A program made the translations under genes and the position numbers. Under the pieces are notes generated by a model. It did not search any database, was not told the DNA's origin, and was given only the letters and a program-made list of their open reading frames with translations. Source: Podochytrium sp. JEL0797 (taxonomy: Eukaryota; Chytridiomycota; Chytridiomycetes; Chytridiales; Chytriomycetaceae). Taken from it: DNA of 64,000 nt. Shown here in pieces: positions 1 through 10,388 of this stretch; positions within the stretch are counted from its first letter, which is position 1; each line of letters opens with the position of its first letter. The stretch lies in the NCBI GenBank assembly GCA_027596195.1, contig JADGJG010000004.1, positions 1 to 64,000 on the forward strand, read 5' to 3'.

Positions 1-2
1 CG

Positions 3-1203
3 AACCGCTCCGTGTTTTTCCGCGGTTTCCTGTCTGACGCCATTGAGCAGTGAGTCTGAATTTGCTTTTGCGCTGTGAAAATTTTCTAATTTCTTTTTTT
101 TGTTTCTCAGCACGACCGTTGAAGAACCCGCCAAGCAAAATATTCCCAAACAAGTCACGATCCACCGCCACAAATTCCAGAGCCAAATGGCGCCCCTCTC
201 CCTCGCGTCCGTTGAGCGTCTCTCGTCCGTCCTTGTCTTTGCCATGGACGTGAGAAGCGGAAGCGTCGAGGATTTGCTGCACGGCTCCAAGTTTGGCGAA
301 GTCTGCTGGTGCGTATTGTATACTCAACATCCCCTTTAATTCCAACTCAAAACGCGTAAAAACATCCCAACCAGGATCTTCCCCGAATCGCGCGAACAAT
401 TCCGCCTCTCTGGCCAACTCCACCTGGTCATCTCACCCACCCACCCCCTCTCCACAACCCACCAAGTCGCGCCCCCCTTCGCCTCCACCTCGTCCTTCCC
501 CAAACTCGATTGGGAACAAGTGCGTAAAGACGTTTGGAGAAAAATCTCGTCCGTCCGCCGCGCTTCCTTCACTTGGCCCACGACCCACCACCAACACTAC
601 AACAATCACCATCATAACCACACGAGCCTCAAACACACTCCAGGTGCTGAAGCGGGCCTCACCATCCTGGGAGGACAAACCGCAACCGTCGTTCCCTCCC
701 CGCACGCTCTACAACCCGACCACCTCTTGACCCGCCTCGACCCCACCTCCTCCCCTTCCATGATCGACGACACCACCACAACCGTTCCCCCAGAACCTTC
801 CTACACAGCCGAACCCGACTCCACCACCCCCCAAGAAGAATCCTACATTGTCAACCCCAACAAGAGATTCAGCCTCGAAACCACCCCACACCTCACCACC
901 ATGGCATTCACCAACTTTTGCCTCCTCCTCCTCGACGTGGACGGCGCGGATCACGTTCAGATGCAATCGGCGCCGCATGCGAGGACCAAGTATAGACGTA
1001 CGGCTGCGGTTGTGGGGGGGGAGATGCATGTGCCAGGGGAGGTGGTCAACAATGTTGGGGGAGGGGAGGTCGTATTTAGTGTGGATGCCGTGATTGAGGA
1101 GGGGGTCAAGCGTCGTTCGACTGGGAGTGTGGGTGGGAGTTTGGACACGTTGGTGAAGAAGGTGGAGACGTGGAGTGTGACGGATGTGTTGACGCAGCAG
1201 TGA
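3..1203 (+). CDS. Alr4036-type pyridoxamine 5'-phosphate oxidase-like FMN-binding protein (5' partial)
   Basis: Exons by frame: <3-49, 111-308, 375-1203; both introns are GT...AG and the joins restore family motifs. Exon 1 reads NRSVFFRGF, exon 2 ends in a GEVCW block that joins to IFPESREQFRLSG, and exon 3 has a Trp-rich Arg/Trp-Pro block (FTWPTT near 590) and the hydrophobic strand NFCLLLLDVDGADHVQM near 910. These match the FMN-binding split barrel of the Alr4036 family of PNPO-like flavoproteins, which are soluble and of mostly unknown substrate. A low-complexity Thr/Pro/His insert (about 580-870) lengthens the protein. The N-terminus lies outside the window. The family is fairly sure; the reaction is not. 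Confidence 0.75.
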
Positions 1204-1326
1204 GTTTTCATGGAATGGGTGGGAGTGTGAGCGGATGTGGGATCTCGTTTTCCTTTGTATGATTTTGTTTTATAGCTTGAAAGTCGAATAAGAATTCAAA
1301 AATAATTCCGTCGTTGCAGGCGATTA

Positions 1327-1832
1327 TGGAGGGAGTGTGGGCGGGAGTTTGGAGGGGTTGGTGAAGAGGGAAAGAGGAAACCAACAGCAGCGACGATCAC
1401 GCAGAAGACCAGAACACAGTAGAAGACCCAAAAGTAACCCCACAAGAGTACAGAAAAATCAAGAAGAGGACCAAGAACAAAATAACGAAGACAGAGAAGC
1501 AAGTTCGCTGGATGGAGGCAAAAAAACCGGACCGGAAAACCAAAAAAAAGAGAGAAAGGAATATCGAACCAAATGACAGCGACAAAGAAAACAGAGAAAG
1601 CACACGAAATCATAAAGGGACAGAGAAAAGAAATGACGAAAGAAACTAGAACACATATTTATTTTGTTGCGTTGCGTTGTGTTGCTAATTTACTTCCCTT
1701 TGTTAGTTTATATTTCTTTTTGTATGCCAAACAAGTAGGCGGGTCGGAAACGAAATGTTTTTATTCTTGAAATAAAACGAGGCAATAACCTCTGAAAAAA
1801 ATGAGGGTGGACACTTGGAGTGTGACGGATGA
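1327..1832 (+). pseudogene. Split partial copy of the 3' end of the FMN-protein gene
   Basis: Bases 1327-1363 repeat the coding segment near 1126-1162 (gggagtttgga...ttggtgaagaag) and 1803-1832 repeat the segment that directly follows it, near 1158-1187 (gtggagacgtggagtgtgac). Between the two halves lie about 440 bp of purine-rich, AT-leaning sequence with no recognisable gene. The simplest reading is a tandem 3'-end duplicate later interrupted by an insertion. No terminal repeats or target duplication were evident. Confidence 0.6.
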
Positions 1833-1867
1833 GTTATGCGGTATCGACGCCAGAACGTTTTCACCGT

Positions 1868-2056
1868 CGCAGATTTGATATCCAAATGGGAACCAATGCT
1901 CGTTCTCCACCGCAACTGCGCTCCCAGCCGCCTCCAGTAACCAATCCAACTTATTGCCGCGCCCTCACAAACTCCTCCCTCGCCATTCAACTCAACCGCG
2001 GGAAATCATTCAAATATACATCCAACGTGTCCGTGGATCTATTTGGCCGTCATGTA
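1868..2056 (-). pseudogene. Truncated copy of the neighbouring glycosyltransferase-like gene (C-terminal part)
   Basis: The minus strand reads LLEAAGSAVAVENEHWFPFG, closely matching LLEAAGRVVAGEKGYWFPFG at the C-terminus of the intact gene at 2485-4198. At DNA level 1880-2056 aligns with about 2536-2732. The copy has no start, keeps only about 60 codons and stops at the inverted repeat at 2053. It has the same orientation as the parent, so a local tandem duplication is likely. Confidence 0.75.
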
Positions 2057-2099
2057 TGGGGCGAGGCCCTCGCCCCATACATCCTCGCGGCCCGCGAGG
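2053..2099. repeat. Two adjacent perfect inverted repeats
   Basis: Arms 2053-2066 and 2068-2081 (tgtatggggcgagg and its exact complement) are separated by one C. Directly after, arms 2083-2090 and 2092-2099 (cctcgcgg/ccgcgagg) are also separated by one C. They lie exactly where similarity of the glycosyltransferase fragment to its parent ends, so they may mark a rearrangement junction or the end of a small foldback element. Confidence 0.8.
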
Positions 2100-2484
2100 G
2101 GGATCAATCATAAACAGACTAAAAGGCGATACCGGATCCATCGACTCATTGAGGATTTCGAGTATCCCCTGGGTGAACCGCGGGTGGGCAATCACTTGGA
2201 ATAATCGAAGCTGTAGCTCCCAGATATATATTTTTTGGACTTCACTTGAAAAAAAGGAGCATCCCGAATGACGCATCTTCAAGGTTCGCTTGCCTTACAC
2301 CATATTCCTCGCCTGTGGGAATGAATGAATCCAGAACGCGTCGTTGGTGTCGTTGTATTCGATGATTTAAACGGGTGAAAAGCGAAAAACATCAGAATCG
2401 ATTCAGATAACTACGGAGGCAATAAACACATTAACAATCAATGCATGAGGACGTTTCGGTATTTAACATAGAATATGCAGTTTT

Positions 2485-4198
2485 TCAACACCACGGCGTC
2501 TTCACACCACCTTGATAATCCCTACAAGTCGCACTAAACCCAAATGGGAACCAATACCCCTTCTCCCCCGCCACCACCCTCCCCGCCGCCTCCAACAACC
2601 GATCCACCTTATTCCGACACGTCCAATGCCGCCGAGCCCTCACAAACGCCTCCTGCGCCATCCACCGCAACCGCGGCAAATCGTTCAAATACACGTCCAA
2701 CGTGTCTTGGATTTGTTTGGCCGTCATATCCGGGGTGAGGGGTATCATGACGTCGCGGAACATGTCTTCCATTTCGATGGGGACGTCGGCGGCCACGACG
2801 CAGCCAGACATGAAGGATTCCATGTATTTTCGGATGGCTTTTTTGACGAGGGAAGAGTCGAACATGCAGATTTGGGTTTGGCGGAGGGCGGCGGCGTAGT
2901 CGTGCTGGCCTTGTTTCTGTGGTGGGGAAGATGTGAGTGGAAGGCGGTTAGCGAAAAACTGAGTTCGGGATGCGAATCCCACACACGCGCGATGGGAAAT
3001 GGTGCATACCAGATGATGAACGACGGGATCGTCAGGCAAATATTCTCCCAACGTTTCGGATTCCACAATGGGTCCAGAATATTTGACCAAATAACCCGGG
3101 TGCTTGAACTCAGTCGCATTAATCTCTCCCGTTTTGATGGCCCATGAAATCGTGTTTCTCAATGGATACATGCTCCACACGCTTCCAAACAACTTGGCCA
3201 CATACGGTCTCGAGTCTTCCCACTCTTCCGTGTCTTTCATTCGCGCGGCGGGGTAAAACACGTCTTGGTTCGTGCAGAGTGGGTTATGGTAAATGAGGGG
3301 GAGTTGACGTGTTTCAGCAAGTTCTATTTCAAGAGCCAAAGAATCGTTGCTTTGGTTCTGCTCGCGGCCCAGGTTTTTGACGTTTTGAACAATCGTTTCG
3401 CGGTACAAGGAGGGTGTTGCCATGTCCATGATGATGCCTGCGTATCGAACACTCATGGCGTCGGCGTACGGGGGGAACTCTTTGAGGCAATTGTTCTCGT
3501 GACAGTCGCCTGAATGGAGATTAAAGAAAAATCTTCAGCGGACCCAGATACAGGCCAAGAAATGTGCCCCCCTTCTCCCACTCACCAATTTGACTAATGA
3601 CCACGGCTGTCTTTGACTCTACGCTCCAATGCGGACCGATCGTGAAAATGATATCAAACTCGACATCGGGAAAGGCTTGTTCAATGTTGGCAGTCATGCT
3701 CATTGCGTTGTCATATCCGGGATGTTCGAATCCCCACAAGAACATGTGGAGGCCGGGATGATCGACAGCAACGTCCAGCTCGTCGTAAAAGTGGCGGACA
3801 GTGGATTCGAGATAATGACCCTTCCGCGTGACATACAAAACGTTGAGCTTTCGCGGCGTGGCAACGAGTTGGTTGGGAACGAGTTCCCACTGGTTCGTGG
3901 TTGCGTTGCGTCTTCGCGGGAGGAGAAGCTGGCGCGGGATGGGTCTCCATTGGTAGTCAAAGTCGCATTCGCGTGGCTGTTCACGGAAGCAGAGTTCCTC
4001 GTGCGAGAGGGTCGAGAGGGGCGGTGAGTCATTTACAACAGCGGAATGCTCGTCGGAGACAGTTGCGATCAAAGTGGGTGATGATGAAGGTTTGGACGTG
4101 CGGGTTCCGACCAATAGAGCCGTGATCAAGTAATGCACACAGAGAAGCACTAGGAGGATGGAAAGGGATATGCGCAGGCGGGGCGGAACGATGGCCAT
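2485..4198 (-). CDS. Type II membrane protein, glycosyltransferase-like
   Basis: Exons 4198-3586 and 3509-2485; the intron joins SQIG to DCHENNC in frame and gives 545 residues. The ATG at 4198 (MAIVPPRL) has A at -3 and precedes a single hydrophobic anchor at about residues 7-28, with the rest lumenal, as in Golgi glycosyltransferases. The C-terminal third has RKYMESFMSGCVVAADVP, similar to the KxxEAhxxGCxVVxxDxP nucleotide-sugar site of group-1-like GT-B enzymes (CgeB/PF13524-like). The donor and acceptor are unknown. A C-terminal fragment copy lies just downstream at 1868-2056. Confidence 0.6.
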
Positions 4199-4599
4199 TG
4201 TCGTTTCGCTGGTGATCGATCGGCTTGTGAAAAAAAAATTGGTTTGCGCCTCCCGCAATGTTTGTCAACCCAGTGGTATCAATATCCGTACCAAAGCCGC
4301 TTTTCCTTCTCCTTTGCTTCCTATGTACGTATTAGCTCTTTCCGTTTTGATAACAAAAACCGATTCGAGTGCCTGTCAACGCGAGATAAGATTTCTTTTC
4401 GCCAAACGAAGGGTTTAACCAAGGGACAAATAGTCGTCTCACGAAACGAAACGAGCAGGTGGCGACAAAACTTCCGAGAAAGAAAAAAATTGTTCTGTAG
4501 AATCATGCGTCTTTCCCCTCTTTTCTAGGTAAACAAATGATAACGATAGGTAATTACTTTCTATTTTGAAATGATAAGATAATCGAGTTCATGACGACA
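4199..4599. other. Intergenic, no gene seen
   Basis: This 401-bp spacer holds the 5' flank of the glycosyltransferase-like gene and the 3' flank of the chitosanase gene. I see no supported ORF or repeat. Confidence 0.6.
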
Positions 4600-5711
4600 T
4601 CAACTACAGTTCGCCGTCACGGGAACATTCTGCCAAGTCCCTGAACCATCCTTCCAATAGCTCAAAAACGTGGCCTGGTCGTTCTTGAATTTCGGGTTCG
4701 AGCTCATGCTCTGGTACGCTTTTACGCGATACTGCGTGTTTGCATAAGCCCCACCCATGGCATTGAGCATTTTCGACCGTTGCATCAGCAAAGCAGCCAA
4801 CCATCTCGATTCGCTGACGGCCCGGTTGCTGGCTGGACTTCCGCCTGCGGACTTGGATGCGGCTGCCGCAAGAGTCGATGCTGTACTGGGACCGAGTTGG
4901 ATCGAAATGTCATACAACTGACCCATCGTCAGAGGATTCTTGATTCCATATTGACCAAACAGGGGTGTGATGGGCTCAAAGTAGGACGAAAACTGAATAT
5001 TCAATTGAGCCTGTTGGAACAAGGGGTCCGACGCGGAATTGGACCAATCAGTGCAAAAAGTTGCGAGACCCGCTGGAGTGTATTGGCCCCAGTTTCCTCC
5101 GCAGCTGGAGAGGCCGACGGCTTGGTCAAGGTAGGTCAAGTAGTTGCCGCAAAATGAATTTTGTTTCAAACTCGCGTATTCTCGGCACACGGTTTCGAGG
5201 CTTCCACTGCACGACGTGAATTGTATGAATCCAGCAGAGATTCCTTGTGCATCGTTAGTGGTGGAGCAGACGTTGAATCCGCTGGATAGAAAGAAATAAG
5301 GTGAGACGGTTGGGGTGTTGTGAGGGGAGTCAGAGGATGGGAGGGTCAGACGCGACAATTCAACTTACAGGTTCAGATTTGAAGTTTCAAAGAACGAAGT
5401 GATCTTGAGAATGATTTTGTATTGGCATTGTGTCATGAAGTTTGTGATTTGATCCGTCGATCGCGTTCCCAAGTCCCTTGCTTCGAGGAGTTCGTCTGTG
5501 GGCAAATATTCACCTCAGCCTCGTCAAATACAATTGTAGTAATACCTTCCGATACAGTTTGGTTTCCAGCTCGGGCTGCAAGTTGTTGTACGCCCACGTT
5601 ACCTCCAAAGTTTACGTTTTGATAGTTTATCGCTGAGGCTGCGGGCGCGATTGACTGGACTTGCTGGATCCACAGAGGCGCCAACACAGTCGTCAAGTAA
5701 AGCAGTTTCAT
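4600..5711 (-). CDS. Secreted GH46-type chitosanase
   Basis: Exons 5711-5546, 5495-5369 and 5281-4600; all joins are in frame and give 324 residues. An N-terminal signal peptide (MKLLYLTTVLAPLW...) is visible. After splicing the core reads ITSFFETSNLNLGFNVC then TTNDAQGISAGFIQF, which matches the GH46 signature in which the Glu of FEx is the general acid and the Asp of DGRGYTAG is the second catalytic residue; both are present here (E in FFET, D in NDAQG). The later blocks GQLYDISIQLG and ESRWLAALLMQR also fit. GH46 enzymes cut beta-1,4 links in chitosan, so the protein may remodel its own wall or feed on other fungi. Its paralogue lies 300 bp away in the same orientation. Confidence 0.8.
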
Positions 5712-6010
5712 TTTCTGTAACTGTTTGCGAGAGCAGATTCTGATATGATGCTCGCGTTCAGACAGGTAAATCTTTGTGAAAATCTCTTGTTGGCGCGCGT
5801 TGAACCTTTCCGTTGGATCATGAAGAAACGCGTAAGGTACGCGCGATACGTAAAATAGATTTAGGTCTCCAGATTTCGAGGAGACAGTTCTCCGACGCTG
5901 ACGCGATTTAATCTCTAAATTGGACGTTGGAAAAAAATTCGCGATAAAGAGTGGTACACAATAAAAGGGGAGGATTAATTTATTCTATCGAGTACTCAGA
6001 GAGGAAGAAA

Positions 6011-7169
6011 TCAAATCGTACAACGGAAAGTCTGCGCAACACCCTGAAACACGATCGATATCGCATCTCCCTCCAGATTTAAATTCTTTTCAATCTGCGC
6101 ATCACTCAACACACTGCGATTCACAAGATCCCAAACCGCATCCACGCGACCCGTCGCCGAATTGAATGGCGCACCCAACAGCTCCAAATAGGCTTTGCGT
6201 TGACCCACCAAAGCCATCAACCATCTGTCTTCCGAAATGGGCCTCAAGCTGCTAGCGGGACTGCCTCCCGCCCAACTGGTGGCCTTGAAGGCGATGGCCG
6301 ACAACGCTTCCTCTCCGAGCTGGGCTACGATATCAAACATTTGCATCTTAACGAGCGGCGCTCGAACAGCATACAGATCAAAATATTTCGTGATGGTGTT
6401 TCTAAAGTAGGTAATGCTGTGGATGGATTCCTGTGCTTTGATGAAGACGGGGTCCGTGTCCGCAGCAGTGGCCCAGTCTGCGCAAAAGGTTTCAAGGCCG
6501 GGAGAGATGAAGGCCTCCGCGCTAGTCGACTGACAGCGGTTTTCATGCACTGCGTCAATGAGGGGGCCTTTGAGGGCGCCTGTGGAGTCAAGAGACATGT
6601 ATTTGGAGCAGAATCCGCCGTTGGGGTGGAGGGATTCGTATTTCTTGCAGACTTGGAGAATGGAACCCGTGCAGGTTGTGAAGCTGGAGAATCCGGCTGT
6701 AATTCCTTGGCCGTTGTGGGTTGGTTCACAGCTTGCGAATTGGTTATAGCTAGTTTTCGGAGCAAATCAGGACGAGTCGGTGATCGGAAGGACAGAAAAA
6801 TCAACGTTACAATGACGCGCCAGAGTCTCCAGTATCAAAGAACGATGTCATTTGAAGCATCAGGTTGTATTGACAGTCGGTCATGTACGGTGTGATGTTG
6901 TTTTTGCTGTCGGTCACACCACGCGCGGACATATTGGGGCCGGCTAGTAAAAGAAAAGCGATCGGCGTGAAATGAGGTTTTTGAAAAATGGCTCGCTCAT
7001 CGCTGTTGCACTTACTGCTCAGCAACGCGTTCAAACCGGCTTGAACTTCATCAGGCTTGTCCAGAGTCGTTTCGTCACGCGATTCCATCCATTCCGGCTT
7101 TAAAGCGATTGCCAAAACGTTGGGAACATGCAGAAAGAGCAAACTTAAGGTGTGAGCGGGCAGCATCAT
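6011..7169 (-). CDS. GH46-type chitosanase paralogue with altered catalytic residues
   Basis: Exons 7169-7016, 6943-6811 and 6749-6011 give 341 residues with a signal peptide (MMLPAHTLSLLFLHVP...). Alignment by eye to the neighbour at 4600-5711: TSFFDTGDSG in place of TSFFETSNLN, and THNGQGITAGFSSF in place of TNDAQGISAGFIQF. The general-acid Glu is therefore Asp and the second catalytic Asp is Asn. The rest of the fold signature is kept (MQMFDIVAQLG, EDRWLMALVGQR), and the frame is intact. The donor of intron 2 (GTAACG) is weak. This may be an inactive chitosan-binding form or an enzyme with a new mechanism. Confidence 0.75.
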
Positions 7170-7246
7170 GTTCGACGACGGAGTTCGAGAGGTGTGAAAA
7201 TCAATGAAAATCTTTGAACCAACAGCGAGGCTTCGAACTCTATATC

Positions 7247-7545
7247 TCAGTTGACAAGGGTGGATAAAAGAATCGCCATCGTCAATACCGAACCACCCAC
7301 GCGTTGCACCTTTCCGGTGGGGATGAATCTCGCAAACAGCGCCTCGCACCACATTTGCATGCAGCCAAGCACGCCGTGGATTCCAAAGAAGGAAATGTTT
7401 TCGAACATGTGGTTGGAATATTGAGGAAACTGCAGGAACGCGATGCACTTCTGCATCCCAGATATCAATATCGAAAAAAAGTACAGTTCTCGAGGCCCAC
7501 CTTTGCATCTTCTTCGCGCGTCGCGGCAAGATACGGACGTGTTTT
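7247..7545 (-). pseudogene. C-terminal relic of a wax-synthase/MBOAT-like acyltransferase
   Basis: The minus strand reads GGPRELYFFSILISGMQK, then a loop, ENISFFGIHGVLGCMQ and a final hydrophobic helix before a stop at 7247. In plant and fungal wax-synthase-like proteins the C-terminus has the same order: a SGLxHE-like helix, an FFxxHG helix with an acidic residue, and a last helix. No upstream exons could be found; the sequence above 7545 is the unrelated duplicated block at 7512-7880. I read it as a truncated gene; the family call is from motif pattern only. Confidence 0.4.
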
Positions 7546-7880
7546 TTAAGAGGTGGCGAGAGATGGCTGAGCCTTTTTGTCATTCTCTCCGTTTCCTCTC
7601 GTTTCCTCACTCTGTTCATTAATATTTTTCGAGTGCGATAGAATGAAGTCGCCCACTGCGTTTTAGAAAACATGAATATGCGAGACACGTTCCCACCGCC
7701 CGTGCATGCCGGGGTGTTATATTCCATTCGGCGTTACCGCGTATCTTCATACGCAAGATTTATGACAAGAATTCAAAGCGTTAACATTCAACTGTATCAC
7801 AGGTTGAAGCTGGAGCTCCTTCAAGTCGCCGATCATAAGCTTCGGAACGCTGGCTGTTGGAGAACTCGAACCAAGCTCTG
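7512..7880 (+). repeat. Duplicated block, copy A
   Basis: This segment matches 11085-11480, including a shared MPRVAAKYGRV-like coding end, the stop context gatggctga and about 250 bp of 3' flank. The copy has lost the exons of the parent gene (10389-11163) and carries stops, so it is a 3'-end pseudogene copy. Confidence 0.65.
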
Positions 7881-7999
7881 AATTGCCACCACACACTGCC
7901 ATTAGCAAAATGGTCACCATTCCATTTCACAAACCGGTGCAATGCTAATTCTACGCTTTATTATCATACAAATTTATATATTTTGTCATTCTACGCGTT

Positions 8000-9017
8000 T
8001 CACTCTTTCCGCCTCCTCAGACAACCCATCCAAGTCTCTTTACACAACACCACCAAATCCCTCTTGAAATACACAATCAAACCTGGCGTCAACACCGCGT
8101 CAAAAGCAGCAAACAGAGTGGCCACATGATACACCACCTCCTCCTCGTCGTCACCCACAACTTCCATCAGATACCGGTACATCAGAAACGGAAGATAACA
8201 CACGAAGATACCCGCACTCATAGCAATACATCCCATCAACACTCTTGACGAAATCGTGCTCTGTTGCTCCTCCAACGCGACATCCACCAAAGCCATATCG
8301 GCCTGACCACTGTCATTACCCAGCCCCTCCACAACTCTCACGTGGGACAGAGCCGCTGGCATTGATTGGGACAAAAGCCTTTTGACGTGTAAATACGTGC
8401 GCGTGTAGCAGAAAATGATTCCACCGCAACACAACAGATAATAACTAGTCATCAGAGGTCTCCATAGTCGATACCTCAGTGGATTCGTTACTATATGGGG
8501 AGATATGACCCAAACCTCATCCTGGCAATATGATGAGTCTATCAACATTTTCAAGTTCGTACCACGGCCCAAGAAAGGATGGCGTTACCGAGCAAAGAAT
8601 CAGGGCAATGAAACCAATCGAAACGAGCGTCATTGTTCCATAAAGCAGCAGGTACTCTCTCACGCCCAACGCCTTGTCCTTGCAAATGGTGTAAAATCGA
8701 TCAAGCGCGAGCTGAACTGTGACACCCAGTTGAAGCGTGATCAAAACATCGTCGATACACGTGAGTGCTCTCTGATCCAGCACGGAATACTCCGTCACGA
8801 GCATGAAAGCGATTTGAACAGCGTTGTTGAGGGACCAGAGAAAACAAACGGCGAGCAGGATCGAAATGGTTCGGACGCAATGGGCGGGGGTTGTTTGCCG
8901 AGTTGGGTGGTTGATAAGAATCATGGTGATAAGTACGAAGGCGTTTGCGAGGGTTCCGAGGATCCAGATGGTGAGTTTGAGGATTCGGAGGTCGACAACG
9001 AGGGTTGTGGATAGCAT
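8000..9017 (-). CDS. Seven-transmembrane receptor, class A (rhodopsin-like) GPCR-like
   Basis: Exons 9017-8589 and 8521-8000 (67-nt intron, donor GTAACG) give 316 residues with seven hydrophobic helices. Signposts: GTLANAF in helix 1 (Asn1.50-like), DRFYTI at residues 106-111 after helix 3 (DRY variant), CYLPF in helix 6 (CWxP variant) and TPGLIVYF in helix 7 (NPxxY variant). The usual Asp of helix 2 is missing. The third cytoplasmic loop is about 60 residues and the tail is short and basic. Such receptors are rare in Dikarya but occur in zoosporic fungi; a sensory role in zoospores would be a guess. The intron is inferred because the two halves are in different frames. Confidence 0.65.
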
Positions 9018-10388
9018 GTTTTTTGTAAAGGTTCGCTATCTCCTTCTCCAAGGTTCAATAAAAATAGATGGGGAATTTACAAGATAACTTCAAGATTATT
9101 AACGGGTTGGTCTTCTTCCATTTCAAGACGAGTCGATCGAGATTAAGAAACCCTCAAACGCAGTGAACACCTAGAACAATCGGACAATTCGACAATTTGT
9201 TCCCCCATCCGCCGATAGGTATGATATTCGCCATTCATCAACTAAATGAAACCGCGCTCGTTAGAGCATCAAAGCCAACAAACTGTGTCCCTACCATCTC
9301 TGAACTAAACGTTCATTGAAATCCAAAGAATTGACGACTTCTACCTTCCCAGTTTTGAAGGCCATGGGCGACAGGGTCTGAGATATTTTAGAATGGTCTC
9401 AGTATTAAGTTATACACAGAGTGTAAGTAGTAGGCTGAAAGCGCAAACCTCGACGCGGAGCACAGAAAAGCAGCTATTGACCAGGTTCTCGCAATCGTAG
9501 CGATTTAATAAGTCGAGAATTATTTCTATTCGCTGGCATTTTCGTAGAATATTAGAGTCGTGAACGGCCAATGGAAATGAGGAATGAGGAATGCGCCAGA
9601 CCTGTGTTGATGACAAATTCCGAGCGAAACATAGATCCCCCGGCTCTTTTGAAGCCCATTCGCAGCTACGATTCTCAATCACCGACCTCTAAATCTTTGC
9701 GACGCATCGCTTTTCCAATTTTCCCCTTTGAGCATGCTTAAATACGAAAATTAGTTCGTTTCGACGCATTTCAGTTACGATTCTCATTGGCCGTACACTC
9801 AATCTTTGAGCCACACTACTTCGCCGCTTTCCGCAACTCTAAAAATACGAATGTAGAAATATGCTCTCTTACTAGGCCGAAAAGTGAAAATTCCAACCCC
9901 CCAGTTCGTTTGAACTCATTGGCGGTCACGATTCACAACCAAAGTCGTCTCAATTTTTGAGCCACACCAGTATGCCACTCTTAGTAGGGTTTTATATGCA
10001 ACAAAAGAGTTTAAGTGGTGGAAAAACAAAGATTCCAGACCCCCAAGATGAACGAGCGCCGAAAATGCGTTTCAAAATCATCTTTGAATTCCAGTCGAAT
10101 CAAGGCGTCTGAAAACAATCGCGTGGTGAAAATAATCGTCGTTCCATCTTGGCTTCTCCATCAGCTTGCTCTTGGTTTTGGGAACATCCCTAAACGTAAA
10201 TCCGCGAGCCATGAATTTATTATTCTCGACGCGCATGAACCGTTAACAAAGGTGAATGCAAAACACGTAATTGCAGGTTCCAATTTTTTTTCGGATCGGG
10301 AACCAAGACAAAAACCTGTCAAAACGCTTTATTTGCGCTGACAATTTTTTTGTTAGGACTTTTCGCAAACAAAAACCTGTCAAACGCG
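9018..10388. other. Gene-free stretch with degenerate tandem repeats at 9600-10060
   Basis: No supported gene. Three related units can be seen, with cores at 9664 (gctacgattctcaatc), 9774 (gttacgattctcattgg) and 9924 (gtcacgattcacaacc). Each is preceded by a ccccc-gttcgttt/gaacccatt-like block and followed by ctcaatctttgagccacac in the two later units. Spacing is irregular (110 and 150 bp), so these are decayed repeats. Confidence 0.5.

Noticed and set aside
2053..2099. Factor-independent terminator
   Set aside because: No T-run follows and the genome is clearly eukaryotic; reported only as inverted repeats.
6807..7727. A long minus-strand ORF of 306 codons as one gene
   Set aside because: Only its last third is coding (exons 1 and 2 of the second chitosanase); the 67-nt and 72-nt introns and the signal peptide explain the rest, and the upstream part is repeat sequence.
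8517..8572. A frameshift in the receptor gene
   Set aside because: A 67-nt intron with a GTAACG donor and a CCAG acceptor restores the frame and has the normal length for this genome; a frameshift remains possible.
10015..10341. A 108-codon plus-strand ORF upstream of the acidic-protein gene
   Set aside because: It has basic, repeat-derived text with no motif and lies in the degenerate repeat zone.
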